Assembly: GCF_004745805.1 (NCBI RefSeq)
Contig: NZ_SRLQ01000018.1
Location: 1-64,000, forward strand
DNA from: Mycolicibacterium sp. CH28
GTDB taxonomy: Bacteria > Actinomycetota > Actinomycetes > Mycobacteriales > Mycobacteriaceae
DNA: 64,000 bases
Reading direction: 5' to 3'
Part shown: one piece after another, positions 58,184-64,000 of the stretch
How positions within the stretch are numbered: position 1 is the stretch's first letter
How the letters are laid out: each line of letters starts with the position of its first letter
Made by a program: the position numbers and the translations under genes
The notes under the pieces: model-generated
What the model was told of the DNA's origin: nothing
Databases searched by the model: none
The model's input: the letters and a program-made list of their open reading frames with translations, nothing else

Positions 58184-60984
58184 CCGTCCCAGGACATCGA
58201 CCGCAATTGCCTGCGTGAGGTGATACCGAGCTTGGCGAATACCTTGCGCAGATGCCATTCGACGGTGTGCGAGCTGATGAACAGCTGGGCCCCAATCTCC
58301 TGATTCGTCAAGCCTTCACCGGCGAACCGCGCGATCTGGGCCTCCTGGGCCGTCAGCTCGACACCCGAATTCGACTGTTGGACGCGCACTTTCTCGCCGT
58401 TGGCTACCAGCTCGCGACGGGCGCGCTCGGCGAACGCCTGGGCCCCCATCCTGGTGAACATCGCGTGTGCCTCGGTCAGGTGCTTGCGGGCGTCGAGACG
58501 CCGCAGGACCCGTCGCAGCCACTCTCCGTAGACCAGATGGGCGCGGGCGCGGTGCACCACGACCGTGGTGCGCGCGAGCCGTTCGATGGCTTCGGTGAAC
58601 TGCGCGTCGGCGGCCTCGTCATCGGCCAGCAGGGCCTGGGCGCTGGCCAGCGCCCCCAGCCCCCAGTCCGTTCCGCTGGCTCCGGCACGTTCGGCCAGTC
58701 GCTGCAGGGCCCCGCCCGCCCGGTCCTTCTTGCCGCTGCGGGCCGCGGCCTCGACCAGTTCGTAGAGCGACCAGCCGTGGAATCCGAAATCCTCGTATTC
58801 ACAGACGGACTCGGCCGCCGCAAGCGCCTCGTCGTAACGGCTCAGCCCGTTGTAGAGCACCGCGGTGGCATAGCCGGTCAGCCCAAGAAGCCGACCTTCA
58901 CCCCTGGCCGTTCCGTCGTTGGCGGCCGCCTGGATCATCGACAGGGCCGCCGCCTCGTCGCCCCGCCACGCCGTCAGCATCAGCGCATGGTATTTGACGG
59001 CCCCGTGGTAGGTGGTCGCCGCGGTGATCGATTCTGCTTCCTCGATAAGGGTTGCGGCGGTGCGGAATTCGCCCTCCAACAGGCGAACGCCGGCCTGGTA
59101 GACCAGGGCCCGCGGAAGGCTGGCCAGCGCACCGGCCGCCCGGGCCTGTCGGACCGCCGCGCTGGCGAGCTGGCCCACCACCTGCTCGTCCCACAGCTCG
59201 TGGGCGGCTGATTCCTGCAGGATCGGGAAGGCCGGCACCATCCAGCGCAGCACCTGACGGTCGTCACTGACGGCTTGCCGACACATGTGGTCCAGCCCGG
59301 TCCTCAGCGCGCCCGAGCCGGCGTTGACGCCATGGGTGATCCGCTCGGCAATGCCCTTGAGCAGGAAGTCGACCGAGCGGGTCAGGTCGGCCGGCCCGCC
59401 GAGAGCCGACAGGGCGGCCTGGGCCGTCCGGGTGAACGCTTCCGGTTCGCCGAGTCGCCCGGCATACATCAGCGCCGCCAGCGCCTCGAGGTAGCTCTCC
59501 CGTGCCGCGTCGTCGTCCAGGCCCTCCAGCCGCCGGGCGGCGTCGAGCAGCGATTGCGCCGTGTCGCGCACGGGAGGCGCCCCGGTGTCACCGGCGCGGC
59601 TGCGGACGAAGTCCATCTGGGCCCGCAGCCGTGCCACGTGTGCCTGCTGCAGTTCGGAGAGCGGTCCGAGTTCGGCCAGCGCCAACAACTCCCGCGCCGC
59701 AGCAGGGGCGGCCGCGTCCCGTTTGGCCTGCGCGGCCGCCACCGCCCTGGCGCCACGGAGCTCGGGGTCGGCGGTCAGTGCGGTGGCGCGCTCCAGGAAC
59801 ACCGCCGCCGCCGCGACACCGCCGCGGCGCTGGGCGCGGGCAGCCGAGCCCGCCAGCTCGGCGGCTACCGCGTCGTCCGGTCCGGCAGCGGCGTTGGCGG
59901 CGTGCCAGGCCCGGCGGTCGGGGTCGGCCTGCGGATCGGTGGCATCGGCCAACGCGCGGTGGATGATTCGCCGGTCGGACAGATCGGCGGCACGGTAGGC
60001 CGCCGACCGCAGCAGCGGATGCCGAAAGCGCATCCGCGGCCCGAACTCGATCACTCCGGCGGCTTCGGCCGGCGCCAGGGCATCGACCGGGATGCTCAGC
60101 TGTGCGGCGGCGCGCAGGAACAGCGCCGCGTCGCCGACCGGCTCCGCGGCCGCGACCAGCAGCAGTCGCCGGGTCGGTGCGGGAAGCGATTGGATGCGCC
60201 GCACATAGCTCTGCTCGATCTCGCCGGGTGCGGACGACGCGCCCGACAGCCAGAACCCGCCGGCGAGCTCGGTCGCCGAGACATTGCGCGGAACTTCCAG
60301 CAGCGCAAGGGGATTACCGCGCGTCTCGGCCACGATGCGGTCGCGCACCGGTGGGTCGATACCGCCGGGCAGCACCGACTCCAGCAGCTCGCGCGCGTCG
60401 GTGTCGGACAGTCCGCCGATCACGAGTTCCGGCAACCCGGCCAGCACCTCGGTACCGGCGTCGCGGACGGCGAACACCAGCCCAATCGGTTCTGCGAGCA
60501 ACCGGCGGCCGACGAAGCCGAGGGTCTGCACCGAGACCTGATCGAGCCATTGGGCGTCGTCGACGATGCACAGCAGCGGGTCACGCTGCGCGGCGGCGGC
60601 CACCACGCTCAGGACGGCCAACCCGACCAGGAACCGATCCGGCACGTCGCCCGTGCCCCGGCCGAAGGCGACCGTGAGCGCGTCACGCTGCGGTTCGGGC
60701 AGCTCGTCGAGGTGGTCCATGAGCGGGGCACACAGCTGCTGCAATCCGGCGAAGGCAAGCTCCATGTCCGATTGCACTCCGGCCACATGCAGAGTGCGGA
60801 AGCCGGACGCCTGCTTGACCAGCTGACCCAGCAGTGCGGTCTTGCCGACCCCGGCCTCACCGCGCACCACCAACACCTGGGAGCCACCCGATCGAACGGT
60901 GGCGATCAGCTCGTCGAACACCCGGCGTTCCGTTGCCCGGCCACACAACTGCGCACCCCAGCGCTCGCTCGGAATCGGCACCAC
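58180..60984 (-). CDS. Large LuxR-family (LAL-type) ATPase regulator
   Basis: A 934-residue regulator. An AAA/STAND ATPase comes first, with Walker A GEAGVGKTALL near residue 42 and Walker B LCIVDDAQWLD near 138. A long helical, TPR-like sensor region follows. The last 65 residues form a LuxR helix-turn-helix (LTAQEAQIARFAGEGLTNQEIGAQLFISSHTVEWHLRKVF shape). Such LAL proteins respond to small ligands. The start is the GTG at 60984. An NAD(P)H-binding protein gene on the same strand lies 102 bp upstream. Confidence 0.88.
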   Translation of the reverse strand: MVPIPSERWGAQLCGRATERRVFDELIATVRSGGSQVLVVRGEAGVGKTALLGQLVKQASGFRTLHVAGVQSDMELAFAGLQQLCAPLMDHLDELPEPQRDALTVAFGRGTGDVPDRFLVGLAVLSVVAAAAQRDPLLCIVDDAQWLDQVSVQTLGFVGRRLLAEPIGLVFAVRDAGTEVLAGLPELVIGGLSDTDARELLESVLPGGIDPPVRDRIVAETRGNPLALLEVPRNVSATELAGGFWLSGASSAPGEIEQSYVRRIQSLPAPTRRLLLVAAAEPVGDAALFLRAAAQLSIPVDALAPAEAAGVIEFGPRMRFRHPLLRSAAYRAADLSDRRIIHRALADATDPQADPDRRAWHAANAAAGPDDAVAAELAGSAARAQRRGGVAAAAVFLERATALTADPELRGARAVAAAQAKRDAAAPAAARELLALAELGPLSELQQAHVARLRAQMDFVRSRAGDTGAPPVRDTAQSLLDAARRLEGLDDDAARESYLEALAALMYAGRLGEPEAFTRTAQAALSALGGPADLTRSVDFLLKGIAERITHGVNAGSGALRTGLDHMCRQAVSDDRQVLRWMVPAFPILQESAAHELWDEQVVGQLASAAVRQARAAGALASLPRALVYQAGVRLLEGEFRTAATLIEEAESITAATTYHGAVKYHALMLTAWRGDEAAALSMIQAAANDGTARGEGRLLGLTGYATAVLYNGLSRYDEALAAAESVCEYEDFGFHGWSLYELVEAAARSGKKDRAGGALQRLAERAGASGTDWGLGALASAQALLADDEAADAQFTEAIERLARTTVVVHRARAHLVYGEWLRRVLRRLDARKHLTEAHAMFTRMGAQAFAERARRELVANGEKVRVQQSNSGVELTAQEAQIARFAGEGLTNQEIGAQLFISSHTVEWHLRKVFAKLGITSRRQLRSMSWDG

Positions 60985-61086
60985 CGTGTCTGCCCCCAGC
61001 GGACTTCATCGGTTTCCGTGTCGATCGTAGCGAGTGCCCGGCCCAGCAGGGCGGTCAGGACGTCGGAGACATCCCCGGTCGGGTAT

Positions 61087-61842
61087 CTACGACGTCGCGG
61101 CCGCTTCGAGCACCCAGTCCTCGAAGCGGGTGTCGAACAGGGTTGCGCCGAGCCCGGGTACCAGGGTCCGGTCATCGATGTCGACGCCCCAGTACTGGGC
61201 GGTGGGATCGGCGACGACCGCGCGGCGGTCCCCCCGGGCGGTCAGCGCGGTCCTGATCAGGTCGGGCAGGGCAACCATCTCGGGCCCGCCGATTTCGGCG
61301 ATCCCGTTCACCGGGTCCGCAAGCGCGGCGATGGCGACACCTTCGGCGACGTCGGCGGCCGCCATCGGCTGGAAGTGCGCCGGCGGCAGCACCACCGTGT
61401 CGCCGACGGTTGCGGAGTCAGCCAGGGTGGCGAGGAATTCGAAGAACTGGGTCGCGTGCACGATCGAGAATGGGATCGGGCCTTCGCTGATCATCGTCTC
61501 CTGCACCAGCTTGGCCTGGAAGTATCCGCTCTGCGGTGCCAGCCGATCGGTGCCGACCACCGACAGTGCGATGTGGTGGCCGACGCCGGCGTCCTTCTCG
61601 GCGCTCAGCAGGTTGGTCGTCGCCGTGCGGAAGAAATCCATCGCCGTGTCGTCCAGTGCCGGCGAGTTCGAGACGTCGACGACGGCCGAGGCACCGGCGA
61701 GGACCTCCGGCAGGCCCTCGCCGGTAATGGTGTTCACCCCGGTCGAGGGTGCGGCGGCGACGGCTTCATGGCCGCGCGTCCGCAGGGCGTGCACCAGTTT
61801 CGACCCCACCAGGCCGGTGCCACCGATGATGACGATCTTCAT
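61087..61842 (-). CDS. NmrA/atypical-SDR NAD(P)H-binding protein
   Basis: A 251-residue protein of the atypical SDR group. MKIVIIGGTGLVGSKLVHAL is the dinucleotide-binding motif, and VVDVSNSPALDD, LSVVGTDRLAPQSGYFQAKLVQE and STVHATQFFEF-like segments follow the NmrA/NAD(P)H-binding pattern. Catalysis is uncertain, since the Tyr-Lys pair is only YFQAK. The ATG at 61842 has an AAGGAGA site. Confidence 0.82.
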   Translation of the reverse strand: MKIVIIGGTGLVGSKLVHALRTRGHEAVAAAPSTGVNTITGEGLPEVLAGASAVVDVSNSPALDDTAMDFFRTATTNLLSAEKDAGVGHHIALSVVGTDRLAPQSGYFQAKLVQETMISEGPIPFSIVHATQFFEFLATLADSATVGDTVVLPPAHFQPMAAADVAEGVAIAALADPVNGIAEIGGPEMVALPDLIRTALTARGDRRAVVADPTAQYWGVDIDDRTLVPGLGATLFDTRFEDWVLEAAATS

Positions 61843-61949
61843 GACGAGTCTCCTTATTCTCACGGCTGTCAGGTGCTGAACAGCTCCCTGACGGCGAGAA
61901 CGGACGGGGCGGCGCAGACTCATCCCGTGCCGTGCGGTCCCGGCGCGAG

Positions 61950-62774
61950 TCAGGCGGTGCCGGGCGCCGCCAGATCGACCGACGGTGCCGGACTGGCGCT
62001 CGTCACCAGGTTGTACAGCGGCGCGCCCCAGCCGTGCAGGCCGGCCGAGGCGGGTGCGTACGCGGTGTGGATGGCAATCGCCGCAGGCGAGACCTTGCCG
62101 GTGTCGGGATCGTAGTCACAGACCGGATCACCCACGTCGCAGACGCTGATCGTGCGGGCCCCGACCTCCGGGGGCAGCGGCGAGGTGTTGGTCGAGGCCA
62201 GGAACGAGTGCTCCTGGGCAACACCCTCGCCGAGACCCTGGCTGACCGCCGTCGATCCCAACTTGATCGTCGTATCGACCGGCAACCGGTCGCCGTCGGC
62301 GATCAGCAATGCGGCGGCCAGGTGGGGATCATCGGCGAGGTCGTACAGATTGCGGTGTACGACCATCGCGCCCTGGGAATAGCCGGCCAGGATCACCTTG
62401 CTGTCGGGGCAGCGCTGGGTGAACGCCTTGTACTGCTTGGCGGTCGCGTCGGTGCCATCTCCGACGCTGCCGAGGAAGTCCAGCCAACCGCTGAGTCCGC
62501 CCGCCAACGGCACCGGTGCGGCGGGATACTGCACCGCTTCGGCGTCCACGGTTCTACCGTCGGCGCTGAGTTGGGCCTTCAACTGCTGGTAGGACTGGTA
62601 AACCACCGGCCCCATACCGCCGTTGGCGATCAGTCCGGCGCCGTCACGTTGTCCGGATCCGGCCGCGCCGATCCAGTGAAAATCGGCGCAGCCCCCGTCT
62701 GCCGCGGCGGTCCCGGTGGCCAGGCCGGCCAATCCGATCCCTGCGGCGAGTACGGCCGCTCCCACACGGTGCAT
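61950..62774 (-). CDS. Cutinase-family esterase
   Basis: A 274-residue exported esterase. The signal peptide ends near TGTAAADGG. The cutinase fold has the nucleophilic Ser in VILAGYSQGAMVVH (near residue 135), Asp in CDVGDPVCDYDPD and His in IAIHTAYAP. Cys in GGCADF, TQRCPDS and CDVGDPVC probably form the family disulphides. Mycobacterial cutinases (Culp) hydrolyse lipids and polyesters at the cell surface. The ATG has an AAGGAAC site. Confidence 0.88.
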   Translation of the reverse strand: MHRVGAAVLAAGIGLAGLATGTAAADGGCADFHWIGAAGSGQRDGAGLIANGGMGPVVYQSYQQLKAQLSADGRTVDAEAVQYPAAPVPLAGGLSGWLDFLGSVGDGTDATAKQYKAFTQRCPDSKVILAGYSQGAMVVHRNLYDLADDPHLAAALLIADGDRLPVDTTIKLGSTAVSQGLGEGVAQEHSFLASTNTSPLPPEVGARTISVCDVGDPVCDYDPDTGKVSPAAIAIHTAYAPASAGLHGWGAPLYNLVTSASPAPSVDLAAPGTA

Positions 62775-62832
62775 GACGATGGTGTTCCTCCAAGGTTGTC
62801 ACCAGGTAGATCGTTTCGACCGCCGTCGGCCG

Positions 62833-64000
62833 TTACGCCGGCACGGCGGGCGACCCGAACCAGGTGGTGAGCGCGTCGGCGAGGCCGATGCCGGATCGGC
62901 CGACACCCACCCAGGCGACGTGACCGTCGGGGCGGATGAGCACCGCGCTCGGGGCGGCCACCGTCCCGATCACCGGAAGGTCGCACGGTCCGTCAAAGCC
63001 CGCTTGCACCAGACGAATTCGACCACCCCAACCGGCGATGTCGAGGTCGCCCGGCTCGCCGAGGGTGAGTAGCACCGGTCGGGCCTGGTGCAGCAGGTCG
63101 AAGATCCGCGTCGGACCGTCGGTGGTGTCCAGGACGAGATCGGGGATGCGCCGCCCCAGCAGCGGGTGCCCGTCACCGAGGTCATAGCGGATATCCAGAC
63201 CGGACATTCTGGCCGCCAATCGTTTACGTGGCTCGTCCATGCCGAGCAGCTCTGCTACGACGCCGTGCAGCTCCGTCGTACGGTCATCGGTGCGCAGCAG
63301 TGCGACCTGCGCCATCGTGGCCCGCAGGACGCGCGCAGCGACCGGGTGGCGTTCGCCGTGGTAGGTGTCCAGCAGGCTGTCGGGCGACACCCCCTCGATC
63401 ACCTGGGCCAGCTTCCAGCCCAGGTTCACCGCGTCCTGCACGCCGGTATTGAGTCCCTGCCCGCCTGCCGGATGGTGGATGTGTGCGGCATCGCCGGCCA
63501 GCAGGACGCGCCGGTCCCGGTAGGTCTGCGCCTGCCGCGTCACATCGGTGAACCGGGCGATCGAGGTGGGACTGTGAATTCCGAAGTCCTTGCCGTACAC
63601 CATGTGCAGCGCCTCGCTCAGGTCACGCAGCTTCGGTTCGCCGGCTGCGGGGCTGAGCGTCCGCTCGGTCACCATGACTCGTACCGGTTCGCCGTCCCTT
63701 TCCCTGTTGACGCCATGGATGCCGATGGCGTCGCGCCGGATTCCCCAATCGGGTTCGTCGGCGAGTTCAACCTGGGCGAGCAGGTAGCTCGTCGTCGGGT
63801 CCCATCCGGGGAACTCGATGCCCGCCGCCTTGCGGATCCGGCTGCGTCCACCGTCGCACCCGACGAGGTATTGCGCGCGAAGCGACCGGTCGCCGGACAA
63901 TTCGATATCGACGCCCGCGTGGTCCTGGACGAAGCCGGTCACCTCCGTCCCGCGTTGGATCGGCACCCCCAACTCGGTGACCCACTCGGCCAGAATACGT
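62833..64000 (-). CDS. FAD-dependent aromatic monooxygenase, partial (right edge)
   Basis: At least 388 residues of a class A flavoprotein monooxygenase are in the window; the N-terminal FAD motif lies beyond the right edge. The DG motif is in LVGCDGGRSRIRKAAG and the GD motif in VLLAGDAAHIHHPAGGQGLNTGVQDAVNLGWKLA. A C-terminal thioredoxin-like domain (about the last 110 residues) is typical of the phenol/PHBH-like and rifampicin monooxygenase branch. The substrate cannot be told. Confidence 0.88.
   Translation of the reverse strand, partial: RILAEWVTELGVPIQRGTEVTGFVQDHAGVDIELSGDRSLRAQYLVGCDGGRSRIRKAAGIEFPGWDPTTSYLLAQVELADEPDWGIRRDAIGIHGVNRERDGEPVRVMVTERTLSPAAGEPKLRDLSEALHMVYGKDFGIHSPTSIARFTDVTRQAQTYRDRRVLLAGDAAHIHHPAGGQGLNTGVQDAVNLGWKLAQVIEGVSPDSLLDTYHGERHPVAARVLRATMAQVALLRTDDRTTELHGVVAELLGMDEPRKRLAARMSGLDIRYDLGDGHPLLGRRIPDLVLDTTDGPTRIFDLLHQARPVLLTLGEPGDLDIAGWGGRIRLVQAGFDGPCDLPVIGTVAAPSAVLIRPDGHVAWVGVGRSGIGLADALTTWFGSPAVPA

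Noticed and set aside
59275..62115. Open plus-strand frame of 946 codons
   Set aside because: It is antisense to the LuxR regulator and the NAD(P)H-binding protein; its translation is Arg/Gly/Gln-rich without any domain, as expected for a shadow frame in high-G+C DNA.
1..64000. CRISPR array, insertion sequence, prophage or integrated plasmid
   Set aside because: No regularly spaced repeats, transposase, integrase or phage structural genes were found.

Overview
The window is high-G+C DNA with an unmistakably mycobacterial gene content: an ESX (type VII) secretion locus with PE, PPE and WXG100 genes, an antigen-85-type mycolyltransferase, a WS/DGAT wax ester/triacylglycerol synthase, a KstR-type operator, mycothiol-linked protein families, and many leaderless starts. 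A PTS for amino sugars and a nickel superoxide dismutase suggest an environmental, probably fast-growing, Mycobacterium/Mycolicibacterium rather than the tuberculosis complex. That placement is inference.

Region 1 (1-13.6 kb, all minus strand) is an ESX-2 locus. In transcription order it reads Rv3899c-like gene, YbaB-like gene, eccB2, eccC2, PE36, PPE69, esxD, esxC, espG2, a MinD/ParA-like ATPase, eccD2, mycP2; mycP2 runs off the left edge. From eccB2 on, the order matches M. tuberculosis Rv3895c to Rv3886c. Many junctions overlap or abut, and a probable internal promoter precedes the PE/PPE/esx block.

Region 2 (13.7-22 kb) holds a PaaX-family regulator with a saccharopine-dehydrogenase-like enzyme, divergent from a membrane-anchored hydrolase across a 36-bp palindrome. 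It also has a secreted Gly/Pro-rich protein, and a likely steroid/lipid module: a DUF1295 reductase-like protein and an FAD oxidoreductase diverge from two coupled acyl-CoA dehydrogenases across a KstR-type box.

Region 3 (22-36.6 kb) has several secreted small proteins, HrpA helicase, an APH(6)-like kinase behind a 47-residue membrane peptide, a sedolisin protease with a membrane partner, an SGNH hydrolase, an acyltransferase-3 protein and a WS/DGAT.

Region 4 (36.6-46 kb) contains the amino-sugar PTS (nagE divergent from crr-nagA), an antigen 85 paralogue, a DUF4262 gene, and an MFS transporter/DinB/PLP C-S lyase operon divergent from a CGNR zinc-finger regulator with two inverted repeats in between.

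Region 5 (46-64 kb) is rich in stress and redox functions: a Rv2466c-like thioredoxin-fold protein with an MDMPI-type protein, VanY and transglycosylase cell-wall enzymes, CsbD, sodN/sodX, Nudix, flavin reductase, an ECF sigma factor with ogt, a second ECF sigma factor heading an SDR/cupin/ThuA-like/VOC operon, HD-domain, GlxA-type and large LuxR regulators, an NAD(P)H-binding protein, a cutinase and an FAD monooxygenase cut by the right edge. I saw no rRNA, tRNA, CRISPR array, insertion sequence or prophage.
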